Numbered from the stretch's first letter, positions 1-6,632 are shown. The stretch is 6,849 nt of DNA from Chloroflexota bacterium (GCA_027457005.1 DAIDTV010000085.1:1-6849); one strand, 5' to 3'. Program-made: numbers and translations. Notes: a model not told the origin generated them from the letters alone.

Positions 1-1830
1 GCAGTCTTCCCACTGGTCCATCCGGACGATCGCGCGCGCGTGGAGGCATTCGTGCGGGCCGCCATCGCCGGGGGCGGCCGGCACGACCTCGAGTACCGGG
101 TGGTCAGGCCCGACGGCCGGGTCCGGATCATTCACGAGCAGGCCGAGGTCCACCGCGATGCCCAGGGCGTCGGGATCCGCATGTTCGGCACGACGCAGGA
201 CGTCACCGACCAGGTGACGGCGGAAGCGGAGCGGTCGAGGCTCGCCATGGCCGTCGAGCAGACCTCGGACGCCGTGCTCATCACCGACCTCGCGGGCACC
301 ATCGAGTACGCCAACCCGGCGTTCGAGGCGATATCCGGCTATCGCCGGGCGGAGGTGATCGGGCAGAACCCGCGCATCCTCAAGAGCGGGCGGCAGTCGG
401 CCGCCTTCTATCGCGCCATGTGGGACCACCTGGCGGGCGGGCGGAACTGGACCGGCCGGTTCATCAACCGCCGCGCCGACGGCAGCCTCTGCCAGGTCGA
501 GGCGACCATCTCGCCGATCCACGACACACACGGCGCGGTCGGCGGCTACATCGGCGTGCAGCGCGACGTCACGGCCCTCCAGGCGGCACGCTCGGGCCTC
601 GCGAGCGAGTTCCGCGAACGGGCCCAGGTGGCCGCGGCCCTGGCCCGGCTCCAGCCGGCTGCGAGTGCGGCGGAGACGGCCGCCGACATCTGCGACGAGC
701 TCCTGGGGCTGCCCGGCATCGACCTCGCGGCGATCTTCAACTTCGTCGACCCCCAGCACGCCACGACCCTCGCCTGGGCCGGGCCTGATGGCGCTCCCCT
801 GGCGCCTGGCGGGCCGCTTCCCGTCGCCCGCGCCGCCTACCTGTTCGAGCGGGCCATGCAGGGCCCCTGGGCCGAGACATGGCACACCCGTTCCGAGGAC
901 GGCCGATACGGTCGGCTGATCGCGGGGCTCGGCCTCCGGGCGAGCGCCTTTGCCCCGATCCGCAACGGTGAGGGGCTGCTCGGCCTGGTCGCCGTCGGGA
1001 CGACCGACGAGGCCTATGCCCGTCACCTGGTCGACCACCTCCCGGCCGTCGGCGAGTTCGCGGCGACCGCGAGCGCACTGCTCGCGCGCGACCTGGAGGG
1101 CGACCACCGGCGGACCCGGCTGCGTTCGCAGGTCGCGGAGATCGTCGCAGCCCGGGCGTTCCACCCGGTGTACCAGCCGATCGTCGACCTGCACGACGGC
1201 CGGATCGTCGGCTACGAGGCGCTGACACGCTTCGACGACGGCACGCGTCCGGATCACCGCTTCGCCGACGCCTGGACCGCGGACCTCGGCGCGGAGCTCG
1301 AGCTCGCGACGCTCGATACCGCCATCACGCTCGCACGGGGATTGCCGGCCGGCACCTGGCTCGACGTCAACGTCTCGCCGCGGCTCCTGGCCGATCCCGG
1401 GCGCGTCCGCCCGGTGTTCGCGAAGGCCGACCGGCCGCTGATCGTCGAGATCACCGAGCACGACCCGGTGGCCGACTACCGCGCGCTCCGCGCGGCCCTC
1501 GGGCTGCTGGGTGGCTCGGTGCGCACGGCCGTGGACGACGCCGGCTCCGGCATCGCGAACTTCGCGCACATCGTGGAGCTGCGGCCCGACTTCGTGAAGC
1601 TCGACCTCGGCCTCGTCCGGGGCGTCAACGTCGATCTCGGTCGCCAGGCGATGGTGGTCGCCATGCGGCATTTCGCGCGAACGGCCGGCTGCCGCCTCAT
1701 CGGCGAGGGCGTGGAGACCGACGCCGAGGCCCGGAGCCTCGCGGCCCTCGGGGTCGACTTCGGGCAGGGCTACTTCTACGGCCGACCGGAGACCGTGGCG
1801 GTCCTGGCGGCCGAGCGGCACCGGTCCTGA
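1..1830 (+). CDS. PAS-PAS-GAF-EAL cyclic-di-GMP phosphodiesterase (5' end missing)
   Basis: Partial gene: the reading frame is open from base 1, giving 609 residues to the TGA at 1828-1830. The GTG at 40 is not a credible start because the residues before it (PLVHPDDRARV) already belong to a PAS domain. Domains in fragment numbering: truncated PAS_3-type about 1-72, complete PAS about 80-190 (DLAGTIEYANPAFEAISGY, then TQDVT/QRDVT-type ends), GAF about 200-366, EAL about 376-605. EAL catalytic positions look intact: E406 (YEAL), N457 (DVNVSP), E483 (EITEH), D512-D513 (VDDAGSG), K533 (FVKLD), E569/E572 (GEGVET), Q589 (GQGYFYGRP). It is therefore expected to hydrolyse c-di-GMP to pGpG in the cytoplasm under control of the PAS/GAF sensors. 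No GGDEF domain lies in the visible part. The loop-6 motif is DDAGSG rather than the commoner DDFGTG. No membrane segment is visible here, but an upstream sensor or membrane region could be missing. It converges on the pyrimidine genes and is probably functionally unrelated to them. Confidence 0.93.
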   Translation, partial: AVFPLVHPDDRARVEAFVRAAIAGGGRHDLEYRVVRPDGRVRIIHEQAEVHRDAQGVGIRMFGTTQDVTDQVTAEAERSRLAMAVEQTSDAVLITDLAGTIEYANPAFEAISGYRRAEVIGQNPRILKSGRQSAAFYRAMWDHLAGGRNWTGRFINRRADGSLCQVEATISPIHDTHGAVGGYIGVQRDVTALQAARSGLASEFRERAQVAAALARLQPAASAAETAADICDELLGLPGIDLAAIFNFVDPQHATTLAWAGPDGAPLAPGGPLPVARAAYLFERAMQGPWAETWHTRSEDGRYGRLIAGLGLRASAFAPIRNGEGLLGLVAVGTTDEAYARHLVDHLPAVGEFAATASALLARDLEGDHRRTRLRSQVAEIVAARAFHPVYQPIVDLHDGRIVGYEALTRFDDGTRPDHRFADAWTADLGAELELATLDTAITLARGLPAGTWLDVNVSPRLLADPGRVRPVFAKADRPLIVEITEHDPVADYRALRAALGLLGGSVRTAVDDAGSGIANFAHIVELRPDFVKLDLGLVRGVNVDLGRQAMVVAMRHFARTAGCRLIGEGVETDAEARSLAALGVDFGQGYFYGRPETVAVLAAERHRS

Positions 1831-1862
1831 GGGATCCGGCCGCGGGCGGGCAGCATGGGAAG

Positions 1863-1884
1863 GCGCCCTGGCGGGATCGGGCGC
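1863..1884. terminator. weak GC hairpin in the convergent gap (possible terminator)
   Basis: The 100-base gap between the convergent EAL and aminotransferase genes contains an inverted repeat: GCGCCC (1863-1868) and GGGCGC (1879-1884) with a 10-base loop. There is no T-tract on either side, so it is not a canonical intrinsic terminator. T-poor hairpins are common at gene ends in high-GC bacteria, and a 6-bp GC stem also arises easily by chance at this composition. Nothing else is recognisable in the gap. Confidence 0.22.
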
Positions 1885-1930
1885 GGAGCTGCCGGTGCCG
1901 CGGGTGTCGTGGGGTGGCGGCGCCAGCGCG

Positions 1931-3262
1931 CTATCCGGCCACGGCCCCGTCGGCCAGGTCGAGCGCGCGGTCGATGATCGCGAAGCCCTCCGCCAGCTCG
2001 TCCTCCGTGATGCTCAGCGGCGGGTTGGTCGAGATCGCGTTCCAGCGCACGAAGGTGTAGAGGCCCTGCTCGCGCAGCGAGCGCGCCACGGCCTTCATCT
2101 CGTCGCTGGTGCCGTTGTACGGCGCCATGGGCACGTACGGGTCGCGGCTTCGAGCAAGCTCCACGATCCCGAAGAGGCCGATGTTCCGCACCGCCCCCAC
2201 CGAGGGGTGCTTCGCGCGCAGCGCCAGGTGGTGCTCGCGCATCCGCTCCCCCATCCGCCGGGCTCGCTCGATCAGACCGTCGTCCTCGTAGACCGCGATC
2301 GTCGCCAGCGCCGCCGCGCAGCCGACCGGGTGGCTGTTGTAGGTGAGGCCGCCGTAGAAGACGTTCTTCTCGAAATGCGCGGCGATCTCGTGGCGCACGG
2401 CCACGGCGCCGAGCGGGACGTAGCTCGACGTGAGCCCCTTGGCCATGGTGAGGATGTCCGGCAGCACGCCCCAGTGGTTCACCGCGAACCACTCGCCGGT
2501 CCTCCCGAAGCCGGACATCACCTCGTCTGCGATCAGCAGGATCCCGTGGCGGTCGCAGAGCTCGCGGAGGCCCTGCAGGTACCCGTCGGGCGGCACCAGG
2601 ATCCCGTTGGTGCCCACCACCGGCTCGATCATGATCGCGGCGACGGTCTGCGGGCCCTCGTACATCAGGATCCGCTCGGTCTCGCGCAGGACCTCGTCCG
2701 CGGACAGCGACTCCGCCGCGCCCCAGGGCAGCGTGTCGGGAATGCGGATCACGCCGGGGATGCCGGGCTCGTTGGCCCAGCGCCGCGGGTCCCCGGTGAG
2801 GGTCATCACCCCGGCCGTGGCACCGTGGTAGCTGCGGTAGCGGACCGCGATCTTGTGGCGCCCCGTGTAGAGCCGGGCGAGCTTGATCGCGTTCTCGTTC
2901 GCCTCGGCGCCGCCGTTGGTGAAGAAGACCTTGTCGAGGTCACCGGGGAGCAGTCCGGCGAGCTTGCGACCGAGGAGCGCCCGCGGCTCGGTGGCCATGA
3001 ACGGGTTGGCGTAGGCGAGCCTTGCCACCTGGGCGCTGATCGCGTCGACGACGCGCGGGTCGCCGTGGCCGATGTTCACGCTCATCAGCTGGCTGTTGAA
3101 GTCCAGGTATCGCGTGCCGTCGGGCGAGTAGAAGTAGACACCCTTCGCCCGGTCCACCGCGATCGGATCCACCGCCGACTGCGCCGACCACTCGAACAGC
3201 GTGTACTGCCTCGAGAGCTGGATGACCTCCTCGGTCGTGAGCCGGTCGGTGCTGATGCTCAT
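1931..3262 (-). CDS. class III PLP-dependent aminotransferase, probable beta-alanine/omega-amino acid transaminase
   Basis: A complete 443-residue protein, the usual length for class III (omega) aminotransferases of fold type I. Visible motifs: N-terminal GVYFYSPDGTRYLDF; phosphate-binding NGGAEANE (116-123); SYHG (144-147), whose aromatic residue stacks on PLP; IADEV with D246 contacting the PLP ring nitrogen; AKGLTS with K275 as the Schiff-base lysine; and GGLTYNSHP (304-312) with T307 expected to bind phosphate from the partner subunit. The ATG start is supported by AGAGGTG just upstream (bases 3273-3267 on the minus strand). It lies 85 bases downstream of the preA-like gene on the same strand, so an operon is likely. 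In that context the inferred job is transfer of the amino group from beta-alanine or beta-aminoisobutyrate to pyruvate or 2-oxoglutarate, the last step of reductive pyrimidine breakdown. The family also contains GABA, taurine and other omega-amino acid transaminases, so the substrate is inferred from neighbours, not read from the sequence. Confidence 0.92.
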   Translation of the reverse strand: MSISTDRLTTEEVIQLSRQYTLFEWSAQSAVDPIAVDRAKGVYFYSPDGTRYLDFNSQLMSVNIGHGDPRVVDAISAQVARLAYANPFMATEPRALLGRKLAGLLPGDLDKVFFTNGGAEANENAIKLARLYTGRHKIAVRYRSYHGATAGVMTLTGDPRRWANEPGIPGVIRIPDTLPWGAAESLSADEVLRETERILMYEGPQTVAAIMIEPVVGTNGILVPPDGYLQGLRELCDRHGILLIADEVMSGFGRTGEWFAVNHWGVLPDILTMAKGLTSSYVPLGAVAVRHEIAAHFEKNVFYGGLTYNSHPVGCAAALATIAVYEDDGLIERARRMGERMREHHLALRAKHPSVGAVRNIGLFGIVELARSRDPYVPMAPYNGTSDEMKAVARSLREQGLYTFVRWNAISTNPPLSITEDELAEGFAIIDRALDLADGAVAG

Positions 3263-3347
3263 CGCTCACCTCTTGCGTCGACGTGACGGCGAACGCCGCC
3301 GGGCTCGCGCCCTCCGGGATTATGGCGCGCTGGCCCCGGACGGGAGC

Positions 3348-4484
3348 CTACCTCGCCTCCACTGCGACCGCGTTCCCCTCCGCCACTCCCTCACCGCGGT
3401 CCCGGGAGCCCCGGTGGCCGGCGGGATCCGGCCGGGCGATCTCGGACTGGGCCACCACGTTGGCGCGGCGAAGTCCCCGGAAGTCCTCCAGCGCGGTCCA
3501 GCCGCGGTGGGCATTCCGCTCGAGGAACGCGGTCATCCCGTCGATCAACCCCCGGATCACGTTCGGGCCGACGGCACGGTCGAGCATGGCCGCGGTGGCG
3601 ACCTGCACGGTCCCGCAGCCCAGCAGGAAGTACGAGAGCGCCTGGTCGAAGCCGGCGATTCCGCCGATGCCGGAGAACTCGCGATCCGGGAATGCCCGCG
3701 TCAGCTGGGCCATCTTGGCCAGCGACTGGAGGAGGATCGCGGGCCCGCCCAGGCCGCCGGACGACACGTATCCATCGACGTTGATCTCGAAGTCGAGCGT
3801 GGCCGGGTCGAGCGGCGGGAGGGCCGGGAACGTGTTGGAGGACGAGATCGCGTCGCCGCCAATCCGGAACACCGCCTCGGCCTCCTCGACGATGTCCGCG
3901 CCGGCCGGGGTCAGCTTGACCCAGACCGGCACGCGCGCCACCTCCTTCACCACGCGGGTCGTGATCGAGCAGAGCACCGGGTCCCTGCCGACGTTCGAGC
4001 CCATGTCGACCCGGTCCATGTGCGGACACGACAGGTTGAGCTCGATCGCGTCGACGCCCGCGTCCTGGACGCCCCGGACCAGGGTCTGCCAGTTGGCCAG
4101 CTCGTGATCGTCCCCCGAGCCGGCCATGATCGAGGCGACCAGCACCTTCCCCGGCCAGGCCCTCCTGATCCGTTCCAGGCGCGGGATCCACCAGTCGAGC
4201 GGCTTGTCGGAGATCAGCTCCCAGTTCCACGACGCGAGGAGCGCGGCGTCCGGGCGCCTCGCCGTGGAGATCCGTTTGCCGGTCCGGTCCGAGCGGAGGA
4301 ACGTGGTTCGCGGGCCGCGCACGTTGACGACCGGGTGGAGGCCGATGGTCTTGGTGACCACGCCGCCCCAGCCCGCGTCGAAGGCGCGGGTGATGTTCGA
4401 CTCGGACTCGGTCGGTGGCGCGGATGCGAGCAGGAACGGGTTCTCGAAGCGAATGCCGGTGAAGACGGTGGACAGGTCGGCCAC
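3348..4484 (-). CDS. preA: dihydropyrimidine dehydrogenase catalytic subunit, PreA-like, without C-terminal Fe-S domain
   Basis: A 378-residue FMN TIM-barrel protein of the dihydroorotate/dihydropyrimidine dehydrogenase superfamily. It most resembles PreA: GWGGVVTKTIG (38-48), KVLVASIM (113-120), ELNLSCPHM (148-156), MGSNVGRDP (161-169), VWVKLTP (187-193), SSNTFP (215-220), SGIGGI (271-276), LLGCGTVQVAT (287-297). Expected reaction: interconversion of uracil/thymine and the 5,6-dihydropyrimidine in the cytoplasm, with FMN. The start is GTG at 4484, chosen because GGAGGTG (minus strand, 4497-4491) sits 6 bases upstream and homology begins there (ADLSTVFTGIRFENPF). The open frame continues far upstream only as an antisense shadow of the nitrilase gene. 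Unusually, E. coli PreA (about 411 residues) ends in a ferredoxin-like domain with two 4Fe-4S clusters; here the protein stops after RANVVAQSEIARPD plus about 25 low-complexity residues with no cysteines. The 85-base gap downstream has no room for the missing domain. It heads the minus-strand unit with the aminotransferase. A diverged dihydroorotate-dehydrogenase-like role is possible. Confidence 0.83.
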   Translation of the reverse strand: MADLSTVFTGIRFENPFLLASAPPTESESNITRAFDAGWGGVVTKTIGLHPVVNVRGPRTTFLRSDRTGKRISTARRPDAALLASWNWELISDKPLDWWIPRLERIRRAWPGKVLVASIMAGSGDDHELANWQTLVRGVQDAGVDAIELNLSCPHMDRVDMGSNVGRDPVLCSITTRVVKEVARVPVWVKLTPAGADIVEEAEAVFRIGGDAISSSNTFPALPPLDPATLDFEINVDGYVSSGGLGGPAILLQSLAKMAQLTRAFPDREFSGIGGIAGFDQALSYFLLGCGTVQVATAAMLDRAVGPNVIRGLIDGMTAFLERNAHRGWTALEDFRGLRRANVVAQSEIARPDPAGHRGSRDRGEGVAEGNAVAVEAR

Positions 4485-4490
4485 GAGACG

Positions 4491-4497
4491 CACCTCC
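4491..4497 (-). promoter_or_regulatory. ribosome binding site fixing the GTG start of the preA-like gene
   Basis: Read on the minus strand the site is GGAGGTG, followed by 6 bases (CGTCTC) and then GTG. It decides the start at 4484, because the same frame has no stop for nearly 1200 bases upstream and has in-frame candidate starts far inside the divergent gene. Confidence 0.75.
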
Positions 4498-4569
4498 GCT
4501 GTCGCGTGAAACCGGGATGATCGGCGCAGGACGGCGGGAGCGCCAGCGCCATCCGGCCCTGTTTCGACG

Positions 4570-4594
4570 CGCTCGGCCCGCGGGCCCGACCGAG
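4570..4594. repeat. inverted-repeat element, copy 1 (CGCTCGGC-N9-CGACCGAG)
   Basis: Left half CGCTCGGC is at 4570-4577 and right half CGACCGAG at 4587-4594. The core arms CTCGG/CCGAG are perfect complements. The centre contains a 12-base perfect palindrome, GGCCCGCGGGCC (4575-4586). A further outer pair, TCGAC (4564-4568) and GTCGA (4596-4600), extends the symmetry to about 37 bases with small internal mismatches. Its mid-gap position and its second copy suggest an operator, but no binding protein can be named. Confidence 0.45.
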
Positions 4595-4641
4595 GGTCGA
4601 GCCGGCACGGGAAGGGTGCGAGGAGCCTCATCCCGGGTGTA

Positions 4642-4666
4642 CGCTCGGCGCTTCTTCGACCGAGCG
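4642..4666. repeat. inverted-repeat element, copy 2 (CGCTCGGC-N7-CGACCGAG)
   Basis: The same two half-sites recur: CGCTCGGC at 4642-4649 and CGACCGAG at 4657-4664. Here symmetry extends to perfect 7-bp arms, CGCTCGG (4642-4648) and CCGAGCG (4660-4666), with an 11-base spacer. The right arm touches the Shine-Dalgarno sequence of the downstream gene: base 4666 is also the first G of GAGGTG. It could therefore act as a DNA operator or, in RNA, as a hairpin next to the ribosome binding site. Confidence 0.45.
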
Positions 4667-4671
4667 AGGTG
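4666..4671 (+). promoter_or_regulatory. ribosome binding site deciding the ATG start of the beta-ureidopropionase gene
   Basis: GAGGTG lies 5 bases before ATG at 4677. The in-frame GTG at 4671 uses the last base of this Shine-Dalgarno sequence and would have no site of its own, so the ATG is the better start. Confidence 0.7.
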
Positions 4672-4676
4672 TGCCA

Positions 4677-5525
4677 ATGACCCGGATCGTTCGCGGCGCG
4701 CTCTTGCAGACGGACTGGACCGGCGACAAGGAGTCGATGATCCAGAAGCACGAGGCCGCGGCACAGGACGCGCAGCGCCAGGGCGCCCAGGTGATGTGCT
4801 TCCAGGAACTCTTCTACGGACCCTACTTCTGCCAGGTCCAGGACGCCCGGTACTACTCGTACACGGAGCACATTCCGGACGGCCCCACCACCCGGCGCAT
4901 GCAGGACCTGGCGAGGCAGACCGGGATGGTGCTGATCGTCCCGATGTACGAGGAGGACGAGCGGACGCCGGGCCTGTACTACAACACCGCCGCGGTGATC
5001 GACGCGGACGGCCGTTACCTGGGCAAGTACCGCAAGACGCACATCCCGCACGTGCAGGGCTTCTGGGAGAAGTTCTACTTCCGGCCCGGCAACCTGGGCT
5101 ACCCCGTCTTCGAGACCGCCGTGGGCAAGGTCGGCGTCTACATCTGCTACGACCGGCACTTCCCCGAGGGGGCGCGGGCGCTCGGCCTCAACGGCGCCGA
5201 GATCGTGTTCATCCCGTCCGCCACCAGCCGGGGGCTCTCCGAGTACCTCTGGCGCATCGAGCAGGTGAGCCACGCGGTGGCCAACGGCTACTTCGTGGGC
5301 ACCATCAACCGGGTCGGGATCGAGCCGCTGGGCGACGACGACTTCTACGGCCAGAGCTACTTCGTGGACCCGCGCGGGCAGTTCGTGGGCGAGGTGGGCG
5401 ACGCCCACAAGCCGGAGCTGCTGGTGCGTGACCTGGACCTGGACCAGATCCTGGAGGTCCGGAACACCTGGCAGTGGTACCGCGACCGCCGGCCGGAGGC
5501 GTACGGGGACCTGGTCAGGCCCTGA
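4677..5525 (+). CDS. beta-ureidopropionase (N-carbamoyl-beta-alanine amidohydrolase), nitrilase superfamily
   Basis: A complete 282-residue carbon-nitrogen hydrolase with the full catalytic triad: E44 (FQELFYG), K120 (YRKTHIP) and C157 (VYICYDRHFPE). The blocks GNLGYPVF (138-145), NGAEIVFIPSAT (172-183), LSEYLWRIE (187-195) and INRVG (210-214) closely match eukaryotic beta-ureidopropionase (UPB1) as I recall it, more than generic nitrilases. The bacterial protein lacks the long N-terminal extension of the human enzyme (384 residues). Expected reaction: N-carbamoyl-beta-alanine (or N-carbamoyl-beta-aminoisobutyrate) plus water to the beta-amino acid, CO2 and ammonia, in the cytoplasm. It leads the plus-strand unit, followed 36 bases later by the LLM oxidoreductase and then by the dihydropyrimidinase that would make its substrate. 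N-carbamoylputrescine amidase (AguB) is a related alternative sharing WEKFYF, but the neighbours favour pyrimidine catabolism. Confidence 0.92.
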   Translation: MTRIVRGALLQTDWTGDKESMIQKHEAAAQDAQRQGAQVMCFQELFYGPYFCQVQDARYYSYTEHIPDGPTTRRMQDLARQTGMVLIVPMYEEDERTPGLYYNTAAVIDADGRYLGKYRKTHIPHVQGFWEKFYFRPGNLGYPVFETAVGKVGVYICYDRHFPEGARALGLNGAEIVFIPSATSRGLSEYLWRIEQVSHAVANGYFVGTINRVGIEPLGDDDFYGQSYFVDPRGQFVGEVGDAHKPELLVRDLDLDQILEVRNTWQWYRDRRPEAYGDLVRP

Positions 5526-5561
5526 CCGCCGACCCCGCATCCCCCCGACGAGGAGTCGGCC

Positions 5562-6572
5562 ATGGACTTCGGGTTCACCCTCAAGCCGGACCACCCGATC
5601 GAGCGGATCGTCAGCCTCACCCGGCAGGCAGAAGCCGCGGGCTTCGGGTACGGCTGGCTGTTCGACTCGCACGTGCTCTGGCGCGACCCGTACCCGCTGC
5701 TGACGCTGATGGCCCAGGCGACCACCGCGATGCGGCTGGGGACCTGCGTGACGAACCCGGCGACCCGGGAGCCGACGGTCACGGCATCCGCCCTTGCCGT
5801 CCTCGACGAGCTGAGCGGCGGCCGCATGGACCTGGGCATCGGGCGCGGCGACTCGGCGCGGCGGGTGCTGGGCAAGTCACCCACGACCATGGGCCAGCTC
5901 GAGGAGGCCGTGCACGTGATCCGGGCGCTGGTCGAGGGCCGCCCGATCGAATACGAGGGCACGCTGCTCCAGCTCGGCTTCACGGCCGGACACCACCTCC
6001 CGGTGTGGGTCGCCGGCTACGGCCCCGTGGCGCTCCGCCTCACCGGGCGCATCGCCGACGGCGCGATGCTCCAGATCGGCGACCCGGACCTCATCCGCTG
6101 GTTCGTGTCGCAGGTGCGGGCGTCGGCGGTGGAGGCGGGCAGGGACCCTCGGTCGATCCGGGTCATGGCCGCGGCCCCGGCGCACGTGGGGGACCTGGCC
6201 GAGTGCCGCGACCGGGTCCGCTGGTTCCCGGCGCTGGTCGGCAACCACGTCGTGGACCTGGTCAACAAGTACCAGGGGAACGACCTGCCGGCGGGGCTCA
6301 CCGCGTACATCCGCAACCGCCAGGGGTACGACTACCTGCACCACGCGGAGGTCGGGTCGTCGAACGCCGAGTTCGTCACGGACGACATCGTGGATCGCTT
6401 CTGCCTGGTGGGACCGGTGCAGGACCACATCGAGAAGCTCAGGGCGCTGGCCGAGGCGGGCGTGGACCAGTTCAACCTTTACCTGATGAACGGCGACGAA
6501 GAGCGCATGCTGGAGGTCTACGGGCGTGAGGTCATCCCCGCCCTCCGGGATACGGGGTCACCGAGAACCTGA
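5562..6572 (+). CDS. LLM-class flavin/F420-type oxidoreductase of unknown substrate
   Basis: A complete 336-residue bacterial luciferase-like TIM-barrel protein. Family marks: N-terminal FGFTLKPD; GYGWLFDSHVLWRDPYPLL (29-47); LGTCVTNP (59-66), the beta-bulge strand typical of F420-binding members; DELSGGRMDLGIGRGDS (82-98); LPVWVAGYGPVALRLTGRIADG (146-167). It resembles the methylene-tetrahydromethanopterin-reductase-like branch of putative F420-dependent oxidoreductases (possibly the TIGR03842/CPS_4043 type, recalled and not tested). The sequence does not show whether F420 or FMN is used. The ATG start is supported by AGGAG (5551-5555), 6 bases upstream. It lies 36 bases after the beta-ureidopropionase gene and 60 before the dihydropyrimidinase, so it is probably co-transcribed and works on a pyrimidine or hydantoin-related compound. 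RutA, the uracil-ring-opening monooxygenase, is also an LLM protein, but I saw no specific RutA signature and the neighbours encode the reductive route instead. Confidence 0.88.
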   Translation: MDFGFTLKPDHPIERIVSLTRQAEAAGFGYGWLFDSHVLWRDPYPLLTLMAQATTAMRLGTCVTNPATREPTVTASALAVLDELSGGRMDLGIGRGDSARRVLGKSPTTMGQLEEAVHVIRALVEGRPIEYEGTLLQLGFTAGHHLPVWVAGYGPVALRLTGRIADGAMLQIGDPDLIRWFVSQVRASAVEAGRDPRSIRVMAAAPAHVGDLAECRDRVRWFPALVGNHVVDLVNKYQGNDLPAGLTAYIRNRQGYDYLHHAEVGSSNAEFVTDDIVDRFCLVGPVQDHIEKLRALAEAGVDQFNLYLMNGDEERMLEVYGREVIPALRDTGSPRT

Positions 6573-6618
6573 ACGCGTCCGGTCTCAAGGGGCCGGCAGG
6601 GATACGGCGCAGGGAGCC

Positions 6619-6624
6619 AGGGAG
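6619..6624 (+). promoter_or_regulatory. ribosome binding site for the dihydropyrimidinase GTG start
   Basis: AGGGAG lies 8 bases before GTG at 6633. It supports that start together with the protein homology, which begins at once with MRTLIANGTVVNADG. Confidence 0.55.
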
Positions 6625-6632
6625 ACTGATCC

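Larger units (their letters stand above)
4485..4676. promoter_or_regulatory. divergent promoter/operator region between the preA-like and beta-ureidopropionase genes
   Basis: This 192-base non-coding gap separates two units transcribed outward, so it should carry both promoters and any shared operator. I could not assign convincing -35/-10 boxes on either strand. It holds two copies of an inverted-repeat element (listed separately) and ends in strong Shine-Dalgarno sequences on each side. No transcription regulator gene lies in the window. Confidence 0.6.

Noticed and set aside
1895..3286. Long plus-strand open frame (463 residues) opposite the aminotransferase
   Set aside because: Composition is dominated by R, H, V, D and L, with no domain, and the opposite strand encodes a complete aminotransferase with all catalytic motifs.
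3287..3298. Inverted repeat CGGCG-AA-CGCCG between the preA-like and aminotransferase genes
   Set aside because: Five-base GC arms are expected by chance at this composition, no second copy was seen, and it lies inside a probable operon.
3201..4520. Long plus-strand open frame (439 residues) opposite the preA-like gene
   Set aside because: Antisense shadow of high-GC codon bias. It spans two real genes and the gap between them and has no recognisable motif.
4671..4676. GTG at 4671 as the start of the beta-ureidopropionase
   Set aside because: It overlaps the GAGGTG ribosome binding site itself; ATG at 4677 has correct spacing.
4485..5672. Minus-strand open frame extending the preA-like gene upstream to 5672 (774 residues in total), suggesting a fusion protein
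   Set aside because: It is the antisense of the beta-ureidopropionase gene, has no recognisable domain and reads as valine/arginine/histidine-rich GC shadow. A strong Shine-Dalgarno and the homology start both fix the real start at 4484.
5562..6572. Calling the LLM protein RutA (uracil monooxygenase)
   Set aside because: Its motifs fit the F420-type oxidoreductase branch better, no RutB-F neighbours are present, and the surrounding genes encode the reductive pathway.
6573..6632. Possible terminator or promoter in the 60-base gap before the dihydropyrimidinase
   Set aside because: Only a CCGG/CCGG pair and purine-rich ribosome-binding sequence are present; no stem with a T-tract and no promoter boxes could be recognised.
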